Translations under genes and position numbers: made by a program
Part shown: one piece after another, positions 1-6,187 of the stretch
Layout: the number at the start of each line of letters is the position of its first letter
Position numbering within the stretch: the first letter of the stretch is position 1
Source: Pauljensenia sp.
Lineage (GTDB): Bacteria > Actinomycetota > Actinomycetes > Actinomycetales > Actinomycetaceae
Assembly: GCA_029983625.1 (NCBI GenBank)
Contig: JASBZF010000026.1
Coordinates: 1-19,221 of the forward strand
DNA: 19,221 nt
Reading direction: 5' to 3'
The notes under the pieces: generated by a model
The model's database searches: none
What the model was told of the DNA's origin: nothing
The model's input: only the letters and a program-made list of their open reading frames with translations

Positions 1-1
1 C

Positions 2-15
2 GGGGGGGGGGGGGG
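2..15. repeat. G14 homopolymer tract at window edge
   Basis: Fourteen consecutive G residues follow the first base of the window. All three forward frames are open across it: frame 1 stays open to a TGA at 145-147, frame 2 to a TGA near 152, and frame 3 to a TGA near 61. The tract could therefore sit in the 3' part of an upstream gene whose C-terminus would change with tract length, or it could be intergenic. No product can be assigned to any of the three tails. Being at the edge, it may also reflect an assembly break at a homopolymer. Confidence 0.6.
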
Positions 16-150
16 AGCTGCCACAAGGAGAGCGTGTCTTTCAGGTTCACAGGAGATGGCGATGAGCTTGAACTTCGGGACCTCAGACCCGTGGGAGTTT
101 GGTTCCGAAGCCGGATCGAGTCGATTCGTTTCTTGTCTTCTGTGTGAACG

Positions 151-180
151 CTGACACGAAGAAGTTTCGGCGGCTACCGT
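151..180 (+). promoter_or_regulatory. Promoter of the SRPBCC gene, predicted leaderless
   Basis: CTGACA at 151-156 (close to the TTGACA -35 consensus) is separated by 18 bp from TACCGT at 175-180 (TANNNT -10 type). The ATG at 188 begins 7 bp after the -10 box, so transcription should start at or within a base of the start codon. No Shine-Dalgarno motif precedes the ATG, which agrees with a leaderless mRNA. Confidence 0.55.
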
Positions 181-187
181 TATCAGT

Positions 188-673
188 ATGAACTTCTTCG
201 ACGATGACGCACAGCAACCGGAAGAGGACTTCGACAGGGTAGAAGCTGAACGCACCCTCCACGCGCCACTCGAAGCCGTATGGGCGGTGGTGTCCGAACC
301 GGGATGGTGGATGAATGACGGTCCTCTCGACGACCATGAAGTCACCCTCGATGAGGATGGCATCTATCATGTTCTAGACCCGGAGGCAGGCGAATGGCTT
401 GTCGCTCAAGCCGACAAAGACCCGATGGATCTGGTCGCTTTCCGCTGGTATCCCCTCGCCAGCGATGAGTTCCCCGAAGAGTATGCAACTCGCGTGGAAA
501 TCTCCCTCTCCAACGAGGGCGATGCGGTTGTCGTCCACGTTGAAGAATCCGGATTGTCCTCAGTATCCGATGACGAAGATGTCGCCCGGCAAGCATGGGA
601 GGATGAAGCGGGAATGTGGGAGGACGTTTTCACCCTCCTTGAACGTTTCTTCGAGGAAAAAACTTCTCGCTGA
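188..673 (+). CDS. SRPBCC (START/Bet v1-like) domain protein
   Basis: A 161-residue acidic protein. Residues about 17-44 carry the opening strand-helix pattern of the SRPBCC superfamily: a V-E-A-E-R-T-L-x-A-P strand, then a helix leading into a W-rich G-W-W segment. A strand-rich middle follows, and a long C-terminal helix (about 135-157) ends in an E-E-K-T-S-R tail. This is the layout of AHSA1/polyketide-cyclase-like proteins, which form a hydrophobic cavity and may bind lipids or act as Hsp90-ATPase-activator-like factors. The ligand cannot be inferred from sequence. No signal peptide or membrane segment is visible, so it is probably cytoplasmic. The ATG at 188 is chosen because a good promoter ends 7 bp before it. 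The gene stands alone, with a strong hairpin terminator 46 bp after its stop. Confidence 0.8.
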   Translation: MNFFDDDAQQPEEDFDRVEAERTLHAPLEAVWAVVSEPGWWMNDGPLDDHEVTLDEDGIYHVLDPEAGEWLVAQADKDPMDLVAFRWYPLASDEFPEEYATRVEISLSNEGDAVVVHVEESGLSSVSDDEDVARQAWEDEAGMWEDVFTLLERFFEEKTSR

Positions 674-718
674 ACTTTTCAACTGCGCGTCAATGCGCGT
701 GCGGGAATGAACTCAACG

Positions 719-747
719 TGGGGCCCTTCGTTTCGCGAAGGGCCCCA
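719..747 (+). terminator. Strong hairpin terminator
   Basis: A perfect 12-bp inverted repeat has arms at 719-730 and 736-747 (TGGGGCCCTTCG and its complement) and a 5-nt loop. There is no U-tract downstream, as is common for actinobacterial terminators. It insulates the SRPBCC gene from the thiamine riboswitch unit that starts right after it. Confidence 0.75.
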
Positions 748-755
748 AGCTTCGC

Positions 756-761
756 TAGTCT
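756..761 (+). promoter_or_regulatory. Candidate -10 box for the thiamine riboswitch transcript
   Basis: TAGTCT at 756-761 fits TANNNT and would place the transcription start near 768, at the base of the riboswitch P1 helix. The -35 region would fall inside the terminator hairpin and shows no clear consensus. Confidence 0.4.
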
Positions 762-763
762 AT

Positions 764-864
764 GGTCGATGCCACGGGAACCCGGACTCACCGGGTTGAG
801 AGGAGGACTTCAGGTCCTCGACCGTCGAACCTGAACCGGCTCATACCGGCGTAGGGAGGCTACC
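764..864 (+). ncRNA. TPP (THI-box) riboswitch
   Basis: The conserved TPP aptamer elements appear in order. P1 is GCC at 771-773 with GGC at 858-860. P2 is ACGG at 774-777 with CCGT at 822-825. P3 is ACCCGG (780-785) with CCGGGT (791-796). A TTGAGA box at 796-801 replaces the canonical CUGAGA with one change. An extra P3a hairpin is formed by GAGGAC (803-808) and GTCCTC (814-819). The near-invariant GAACCTGA lies at 827-834, followed by ACCGG, CATACCGG and CGTAGGGA to 857. No intrinsic terminator lies between the aptamer and the ykoE start at 912, so control is probably translational, by masking the GAGAGGTG ribosome site near 892-899. The regulated genes encode a thiamine/HMP transporter, which fits. 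Confidence 0.93.
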
Positions 865-911
865 TGCTCGTCGGCATCCGTACATGACCGATAGAGAGGT
901 GAATCCCCTTC

Positions 912-1520
912 ATGACCACTGCAACCCCAAACCCTTCACGTCTTGGATGGCGTGTCGTTGACATGGTGACCGCCGCGATCCTCGGTGTCGCCTGCGGTCT
1001 CGTCTTCCTCGTGTGGAACCAGATCGGCGGACTCGGATACTCGCTTTTTGAAGCGGTCACTCCGGGTATCGGCGGCCTCGTCACGGGCATCTGGCTCATC
1101 GGCGGCACCCTCGGCGGCCTCATCATCCGCAAACCCGGTGCCGCCCTTTTCGTTGAGGTCGTCGCCGCTTCCGTCTCAGCAGCAATCGGCTCACAGTGGG
1201 GTATTTCCACCCTTTACTCGGGTATTGCTCAGGGCCTCGGTGTTGAGATCGTCCTCGCCCTCTTCCTTTACCGCCGCTACGACCTGCTGGTGGCCACACT
1301 TTCGGGTGCGGGCGCGGGTGTTGGCGCGTGGATCCTTGAGTTCTTCTTCTTCGGGAACGCTGAAAAAGACGTGATCTTTAACGTCACCTACCTGGTTTGC
1401 CTCATGATTTCAGGTGCCCTGCTCGCAGGGATGCTCTCTTACGCGCTTGTTCGAGGACTCGCGAAGGCGGGAGCTCTTGACCGTTTCGCTGCGGGCCGCG
1501 AAGTCCGGGAAAGGGTCTGA
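912..1520 (+). CDS. ykoE: Thiamine/HMP ECF transporter S component YkoE
   Basis: A 202-residue integral membrane protein of the YkoE family, the substrate-binding S component of the ECF-type importer for thiamine or its pyrimidine precursor hydroxymethylpyrimidine. About five to six hydrophobic segments are visible, beginning with a V-V-D-M-V-T-A-A-I-L-G-V-A-C-G helix near residues 16-36. The family-typical P-G-I-G-G-L-V-T-G-I-W and G-S-Q-W-G motifs follow, and the protein ends in a charged cytoplasmic tail. It is the first gene after a TPP riboswitch, so expression should fall when cellular thiamine pyrophosphate is high. The ATG at 912 has a purine-rich GAGAGGTG site about 12 nt upstream. 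The downstream ATPase/T-component gene starts 10 bp after the stop, giving the usual ykoEDC order. Confidence 0.92.
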   Translation: MTTATPNPSRLGWRVVDMVTAAILGVACGLVFLVWNQIGGLGYSLFEAVTPGIGGLVTGIWLIGGTLGGLIIRKPGAALFVEVVAASVSAAIGSQWGISTLYSGIAQGLGVEIVLALFLYRRYDLLVATLSGAGAGVGAWILEFFFFGNAEKDVIFNVTYLVCLMISGALLAGMLSYALVRGLAKAGALDRFAAGREVRERV

Positions 1521-1530
1521 GGATCCTGCG

Positions 1531-3999
1531 ATGACCGAGCCGACAGCTCCGTTTTCTCTTCACGGCGTGTCCCCGGTGCTTGGGCTCGGGCCAGCCTCCG
1601 TGTCGCTGCGCTCTTGGGGGGGGCGACACGGAGGCCGTAAAGCCTGGGCGCTCAAGGATGTGGACCTTGAGATCGCGCCGGGAGAAAGAATCCTCGTCCT
1701 CGGTCCTTCCGGGTCGGGTAAGTCCACTCTTATGGCGGGGCTTGCTGGGCTCCTCGGGGGGCAAGACGAGGGAGAGCGCGTCGGTTCTTTACTGATCGAC
1801 GGGCGAGCGCCGGAAGAACAGCGCGGCCGGATCGGCCTGGTGATGCAAGACCCGGAAGCGCAGGTCGTCCTTGCCCGCGTGGGTGACGACGTTGCTTTCG
1901 GTATGGAAAATCTTGCTGTTCCGCGCGAAAAAATCTGGCCTCGCGTCGATTCTGCGCTGTCCCACGTTGGCTTGGATGTGCCGCTTTCACACTCAACGTC
2001 GCGCCTTTCGGGCGGGCAAAAGCAGCGTCTCGCCCTCGCTTCTGTCCTTGCGATGGAACCGGGACTCCTCCTCTTGGATGAGCCGACTGCGAACCTTGAC
2101 CCGAAAGGTGTTGCGGGTGTGCGCGAAGCGGTCGGCAGGGTTTTGGAAGCTTCGGGAGCGACACTGATCGTCATCGAACATCGGGTCGATGTGTGGGCCG
2201 ACCTCGTGGATCGGATCGTCGTGATTCTTGACGGTCGTGTCGCAGCGGACGGCCCAGTTGAGGAGATTTTGTCTTCCCGTGGCGCTGAGCTGCGTGAACG
2301 TGGGATCTGGCTTCCAGGAGATGAGGTCGCCGCTGAAGCGCTTTCTTGGGAACCTCGGGCCCTTCACAATTCAGTTTCACCGAATGACGCTACACAAACA
2401 GGGGAAGTGACTGAGTCAATCCTGGTTGCCCGAGATCTGTCAATCGGCTACGACGATTCTCATCCGGTGCGCACGCACATCACTCTTGATATTCCCAGGG
2501 GGCGTTCAACGTGCATTCTCGGGGCCAATGGTGCGGGTAAAACAACGCTTGCGCTCACCCTTGCGGGTCTTCTCCCGGCCCTGAGTGGCACGATCGCAGC
2601 TTCCCCTCTGGCAGGACTTCCCAGTAGTTCGCGCGATCCGCACGACTGGAAATCCGCAGAGCTACTGGGACGTATCTCGATGGTCTTCCAAGAACCCGAG
2701 TACCAGTTCGTCGCCCGCACTGTCCGCGCAGAACTTGAAATCGGTCCGAGAAAATCGGGGATCGAGGGCGAAGCCCTCACCGCCCTCGTGGATGAGCACC
2801 TTGCGGCCCTGGGCTTAACGCAGCTCGCCGGAGCGAATCCGATGACTTTATCGGGTGGGGAAAAACGACGCCTTTCTGTTGCGACCGCTCTTATTTCCGC
2901 CCCTGAAATTTTGATTCTTGATGAGCCGACTTTCGGTCAGGATCGTCGCACGTGGCTTGAACTTGTGCGTTTGCTTCGGAGTGTGTGTGAGCGCGGTACG
3001 ACACTCGTGTCGATCACTCACGATCCGGCATTTGTTGAGGTCATGGGGGATCGGGTGATCTCTTTTGACACTCTCGGCGAGTCGGTATCTGTGTCGGAAT
3101 CACAGTCCCCGGATACTCCGCTTTCCATTCCGAAACACTGTGTATCGAAGCAAGGTGAGACGGATTCTGATAAGGGGAAAGGGCTTGGTCTTTCACCTGC
3201 GGGTCACGGTACACGTCGTGAAAAAAGAGTAAAGAGAGCGACACACTCGATCCTCGATGCCGTGAACCCCGTCACTCAAGTACTTGCCCTCATCCTCATG
3301 ACGACCCCGCTTTTAGCGTCAATTGATGTGGTCTCCGCTGGAAGCGCTTTCGTTCTGGAATTCGCTTTCGTCGCTGCCTCACGCATGAGCCTTAAAAGGC
3401 TGGCGGTGCGGATGGCACCGATCCTTGTGGCTGCACCTCTTGCGTCTCTTTCGATGCTTCTCTACGCCAAACCTGAAGATTCGACGATCTTCTGGTCGCT
3501 GGGACCCGCAGTGATTTCAGAGCGTTCGGAAATGCTTGCCGCAGGGATTCTTCTGCGTGTCCTTGCGTTGGGGATGCCCGCGATTCTTCTCCTGTCACGG
3601 ATTGACCCCACCGATATGGCGGACGGCTTCGCCCAGGTTCTGCGTCTGCCCGCCCGTCCCGTCCTTGCAAGCCTCGCAGCTGCACGGATGACAGGTCTCA
3701 TGGTGGCGGATTGGAAGGCGCTTGAGCAGGCGCGCAGAACACGAGGGATCGGGGACGCACGCAAAATTGTGTCCGCAGCGCGAGGCTCATTCGCTCTCCT
3801 TGTTTTTGCGTTGCGGCGCTCAGCGAAACTGTCCCTCACAATGGAGGCGCGAGGATTCGGCGCCCCTTGGCCAAGGACGTGGGCGCGTGAATCCCGCTTG
3901 GGGATCCCTGACTTCCTTATGCTCGCAGCTTCTGTGGCGGTGCCGATGATCGCCCTCGGCCTCGCAGTGTGGACCGGGTATTTTGAGGGGCTCGTATGA
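1531..3999 (+). CDS. ykoD: Fused ECF transporter ATPases and T component (YkoD-YkoC)
   Basis: An 822-residue fusion that supplies the whole energy-coupling module for YkoE. ATPase domain 1 has Walker A GPSGSGKST (58-66), a Q-loop Q at 106, signature LSGGQKQR (159-166), Walker B D183-E184 and the H-loop H217. ATPase domain 2 has Walker A GANGAGKTT (331-339), signature LSGGEKRR (440-447), D464-E465 and H497. A polar linker (about 515-570) leads into a CbiQ/EcfT-type membrane domain (about 571-822) with several membrane helices and the two Ala-Arg-Gly coupling motifs (ARRTRG 734-739, EARGF 772-776). All ATPase residues are intact. The ATG at 1531 is preceded by GAGGA at 1519-1523 with 7-nt spacing. 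An in-frame extension upstream would overlap ykoE and is rejected. ATPase and T subunits are often separate genes; here they are joined. A G8 run and a 13-bp inverted repeat lie near the 5' end. Confidence 0.93.
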   Translation: MTEPTAPFSLHGVSPVLGLGPASVSLRSWGGRHGGRKAWALKDVDLEIAPGERILVLGPSGSGKSTLMAGLAGLLGGQDEGERVGSLLIDGRAPEEQRGRIGLVMQDPEAQVVLARVGDDVAFGMENLAVPREKIWPRVDSALSHVGLDVPLSHSTSRLSGGQKQRLALASVLAMEPGLLLLDEPTANLDPKGVAGVREAVGRVLEASGATLIVIEHRVDVWADLVDRIVVILDGRVAADGPVEEILSSRGAELRERGIWLPGDEVAAEALSWEPRALHNSVSPNDATQTGEVTESILVARDLSIGYDDSHPVRTHITLDIPRGRSTCILGANGAGKTTLALTLAGLLPALSGTIAASPLAGLPSSSRDPHDWKSAELLGRISMVFQEPEYQFVARTVRAELEIGPRKSGIEGEALTALVDEHLAALGLTQLAGANPMTLSGGEKRRLSVATALISAPEILILDEPTFGQDRRTWLELVRLLRSVCERGTTLVSITHDPAFVEVMGDRVISFDTLGESVSVSESQSPDTPLSIPKHCVSKQGETDSDKGKGLGLSPAGHGTRREKRVKRATHSILDAVNPVTQVLALILMTTPLLASIDVVSAGSAFVLEFAFVAASRMSLKRLAVRMAPILVAAPLASLSMLLYAKPEDSTIFWSLGPAVISERSEMLAAGILLRVLALGMPAILLLSRIDPTDMADGFAQVLRLPARPVLASLAAARMTGLMVADWKALEQARRTRGIGDARKIVSAARGSFALLVFALRRSAKLSLTMEARGFGAPWPRTWARESRLGIPDFLMLAASVAVPMIALGLAVWTGYFEGLV
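1594..1635 (+). repeat. 13-bp perfect inverted repeat enclosing a G8 run, inside ykoD
   Basis: GCCTCCGTGTCGC at 1594-1606 is exactly complementary to GCGACACGGAGGC at 1623-1635, with a 16-nt loop. The G8 run occupies 1616-1623 at the loop/right-arm junction. The element lies 63-104 nt inside the coding sequence, just before the first ATPase domain, and the reading frame through it is open. In mRNA it would form a stable stem-loop early in the message. Confidence 0.7.
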
Positions 4000-4655
4000 G
4001 TATCTCTGAAGGCGGGCCGGATTTTTCAGGTTCTCCCACTGATTCACACTGTCCTGTACCGGAAAGCGCCGCTGTCAGACAGTTTCCCTGGACTTCCGGT
4101 GAGCTGCTTCCTGAGCCTCTTCTTGAAGCTGCGCGTCATGCCAGAGCCTCGAAGATCACGCCGTTGATCCTGGTTGATGGCTTGTCGGGGTCGGGGAAAT
4201 CAACTTTGGCGTGCGCCCTCGCTTCGGCACTGTCGAATCTGGAGGAGCAAAACTGGAGGGTGCTTGGCCCAGACCTCTGGTTTCCAGGGTGGGATGGTCT
4301 ACGAGCTGCACAAGAGGTGACCTGTGCTCTTGCGGAAAACTTACGGGCAGGGCGTCCTGGGGCGTATCGGCCCTGGGATTGGGAGCGTTCGCGTCCTCTT
4401 TCTTTGGTTGAGGTTAGTGCCGGTGTGCCGACGATCCTTGAAGGCTGCGGGGTGCTCACCTCTCATATGCGTCGTCTTGCAGATTATGCGATCTGGGTGG
4501 AAGCCGAGGGCGGGGGCACAATTCGGAAAGAACGCGCGCTTGCGCGCGACGGTGAGGCCTATCGTCCCTGGTGGGGCCGCTGGGAAGAGCAAGACCTTGC
4601 GCGCCTTGAATCTGACCGACCGCGCAGCTTCGCCGACGCTATTATTTACACATAA
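3996..4655 (+). CDS. P-loop kinase-like ATP-binding protein (uridine-kinase-like fold)
   Basis: A 219-residue protein with a clear P-loop, GLSGSGKST at residues 62-70, preceded by the hydrophobic strand P-L-I-L-V-D. The middle has the layout of nucleoside/pantothenate kinase-like proteins: a D-L-W segment after strand 2, a Y-R-P-W-D-W motif, and a hydrophobic strand ending in L-E-G-C-G. R-K-E-R near 175 followed by a W-rich stretch may form the lid. The substrate is not recognisable. Its position behind a thiamine/HMP transporter suggests, as inference only, phosphorylation of a thiamine-related compound or of another nucleoside-like substrate. The ATG overlaps the ykoD stop (ATGA, 4 nt) and has GAGGGG 5 nt upstream, so the two genes are translationally coupled. 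No signal peptide is seen, so it is probably cytoplasmic. Confidence 0.75.
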   Translation: MSISEGGPDFSGSPTDSHCPVPESAAVRQFPWTSGELLPEPLLEAARHARASKITPLILVDGLSGSGKSTLACALASALSNLEEQNWRVLGPDLWFPGWDGLRAAQEVTCALAENLRAGRPGAYRPWDWERSRPLSLVEVSAGVPTILEGCGVLTSHMRRLADYAIWVEAEGGGTIRKERALARDGEAYRPWWGRWEEQDLARLESDRPRSFADAIIYT

Positions 4656-4948
4656 TGATGTCAGTACTCGCCGGTAGTGTCGCCTACCTTTTCGCAGCTC
4701 CTCTCTTTCTTTCCTTATATTGTGCTGCACTGGCTGTGATGAAAAGACGCGGAAGATTCTGGTCGCTGACGGTGGAGCGCATCTGTCTTTTTCTCTTGTT
4801 CCTCACGTATGGGATTATGTTTCATGCCCCATATACGGCCATGCTTTTATATTTGGTCTCTACGCTCCTCGCTTCATTTTTCTTTCCACGACAGAACAGG
4901 TCACAGCGGACAACCGAGCAAACAACAGAAAAGAAAAGCGCGCAATAA
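4655..4948 (+). CDS. Small membrane protein, unknown function
   Basis: A 97-residue protein (96 if the second ATG at 4658 is used). Three hydrophobic segments are visible, at about residues 4-28, 41-56 and 58-76, with a positive K-R-R-G-R loop after the first. A hydrophilic Q/T/E/K-rich tail of about 20 residues ends the protein. I do not recognise the family. The start overlaps the upstream kinase stop by one base (TAATG) and there is no Shine-Dalgarno motif, so translation probably depends on re-initiation after the upstream gene. This makes it the last member of the riboswitch-controlled unit. It could be an accessory membrane component of thiamine uptake, but nothing in the sequence proves that. 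Confidence 0.65.
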   Translation: MMSVLAGSVAYLFAAPLFLSLYCAALAVMKRRGRFWSLTVERICLFLLFLTYGIMFHAPYTAMLLYLVSTLLASFFFPRQNRSQRTTEQTTEKKSAQ

Positions 4949-4965
4949 ATACATGAACGCGCGCT
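4937..4965. terminator. Possible bidirectional terminator between convergent genes
   Basis: AGCGCGC (4937-4943) and GCGCGCT (4959-4965) form a 7-bp stem with a 15-nt loop. The stem overlaps the stop codon of the small membrane gene and lies 25 bp from the pheA stop. No T-tract is present on the plus strand, so this is a weak call. Confidence 0.3.
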
Positions 4966-4989
4966 CGGCGCTTCGCCCTCGAAAAGATT

Positions 4990-6021
4990 TTAGTGAGCGG
5001 CCCGCGCAGCAGCACTGTCACCGCCGTGAAGGATCGAGGCCACCCACGCGCGTCCTGCTCGAAAATCCTCATCCCTGGTTCCGCGCAGAACCGAAGAGCG
5101 GACACCATCGACACGAGGATACGACCCCATGAAACGCACCTCCGGTGAATAGCGGTGAAGCCCCACAAGAGCCGCTTGTACGCGCTCTTCAGCGACATGT
5201 CCCACAATGTCAATACTGAAGGTGTAATCACCTAAAGCATCACCGCTGGGACGCGACTCAATTCTCGACAAATCAACACCCCGCACAGCGAACTGCTCCA
5301 GCAAAGTTAAAAGCGCACCAGACTCATTCACCGGAAGAGCAACCTGAATCGTCGTCTTATCCGCACCCGTCGGCGCGGGAAGCGCACCCGGTTGAGCGAC
5401 GAGGACGAAGCGCGTCACTGCCCCCATATTGTCTGCAACGTCGCGATACAGTGCCTCAAGCCCGTAAGTCGTCACCGACACAGCAGAACATAGGCCCGCA
5501 TCAAAGTTCGCATCCCCACTTGCAAGGAGTTCAGCGCCAGCCGCAGTGGAAGTTGTTGGTACGTGAATCGCGCCGGGGAAGGTTGCTTCCACCCAGTGAC
5601 GGCACTGCGCCCACGCATGAGGATGCGTGCCGATCCTGCGCACATCCTCAGGGCGCGTGCCCGGCCGGACAACCAACTGAAACACGACCGGCACCACCAT
5701 TTCAGCGACAATCACCAGAGGGTCACCGTGGGAAAGGGCATCAAGAGTCGCATTCACGCCGCCCTCGATGGAGTTCTCAATCGGAACGACTGCGTGGTCT
5801 GCTTCTCCTCGACGCACAGCAGCAAGAGCATGAGGAGCTGAAGACATAGGGAGCAGCACGGCCCCGGCAGGTGCGACCTGATGAACAGCCTGCTCAGTGA
5901 AAGTCCCATAAGGCCCAAGGAAAGCGATCCGCATTTTCTCACCCGCAGGCGCAGGTCCGGGCATATGCGTTGCGGCACTTCGGGCAGAGTGCGCCTGAGG
6001 AGGCAGGGGAGTGTTGCTCAT
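4990..6021 (-). CDS. pheA: Prephenate dehydratase
   Basis: Converts prephenate to phenylpyruvate, the committed step of phenylalanine synthesis, in the cytoplasm. The 343-residue protein has a proline/alanine-rich N-terminal extension (1-30). The catalytic domain (31-210) carries GPYGTFTEQA (36-45), PIENSIEGGV (80-89) and the TRF motif (203-205), whose Thr and Phe are family hallmarks. The C-terminal ACT domain (about 222-300) has ESRPSG (255-260), the phenylalanine-binding feedback site. It is monofunctional: there is no chorismate mutase domain. A 40-residue tail follows the ACT domain. The ATG at 6021 is preferred to the GTG two codons earlier because TACCCT ends exactly 6 bp before it, giving a leaderless start. 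A further in-frame ATG at residue 30 would remove the extension and remains possible. It is monocistronic and convergent with the thiamine unit. Confidence 0.93.
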   Translation of the reverse strand: MSNTPLPPQAHSARSAATHMPGPAPAGEKMRIAFLGPYGTFTEQAVHQVAPAGAVLLPMSSAPHALAAVRRGEADHAVVPIENSIEGGVNATLDALSHGDPLVIVAEMVVPVVFQLVVRPGTRPEDVRRIGTHPHAWAQCRHWVEATFPGAIHVPTTSTAAGAELLASGDANFDAGLCSAVSVTTYGLEALYRDVADNMGAVTRFVLVAQPGALPAPTGADKTTIQVALPVNESGALLTLLEQFAVRGVDLSRIESRPSGDALGDYTFSIDIVGHVAEERVQAALVGLHRYSPEVRFMGSYPRVDGVRSSVLRGTRDEDFRAGRAWVASILHGGDSAAARAAH

Positions 6022-6027
6022 GTGCAC

Positions 6028-6033
6028 AGGGTA
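6028..6033 (-). promoter_or_regulatory. -10 box of pheA, predicted leaderless
   Basis: On the minus strand TACCCT is followed by GTGCAC and then the ATG at 6021, giving 6-bp spacing. No Shine-Dalgarno motif and no clear -35 box are seen. Confidence 0.5.
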
Positions 6034-6129
6034 ACGAGCGCCCGGCCTTCATGCTCCTTGAGTCCGAGCACAGCAGCCGTCACTTCTCAGTGCGACAGGC
6101 AGCTCAAAGGTTTGTCTTTTCAGTGCCCC

Positions 6130-6158
6130 TGAGGAAAAGATCAGGCAGCCATTGCTGC
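6130..6158 (-). terminator. Weak terminator after the DUF6541 gene
   Basis: On the minus strand, a GCAGC / GCTGC stem (6154-6158 and 6145-6149) with a 4-nt loop is followed by a T-rich stretch at about 6130-6140. It lies in the 166-bp gap between the DUF6541 gene and pheA. The stem is short, so confidence is low. Confidence 0.35.
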
Positions 6159-6187
6159 TTCCTTGAGTGCCTCCTTGAGGGTGAAAA

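Noticed and set aside
1560..2174. Minus-strand open frame opposite ykoD (204 codons)
   Set aside because: Serine/arginine/proline-rich antisense translation; the plus strand has intact Walker motifs across the same DNA.
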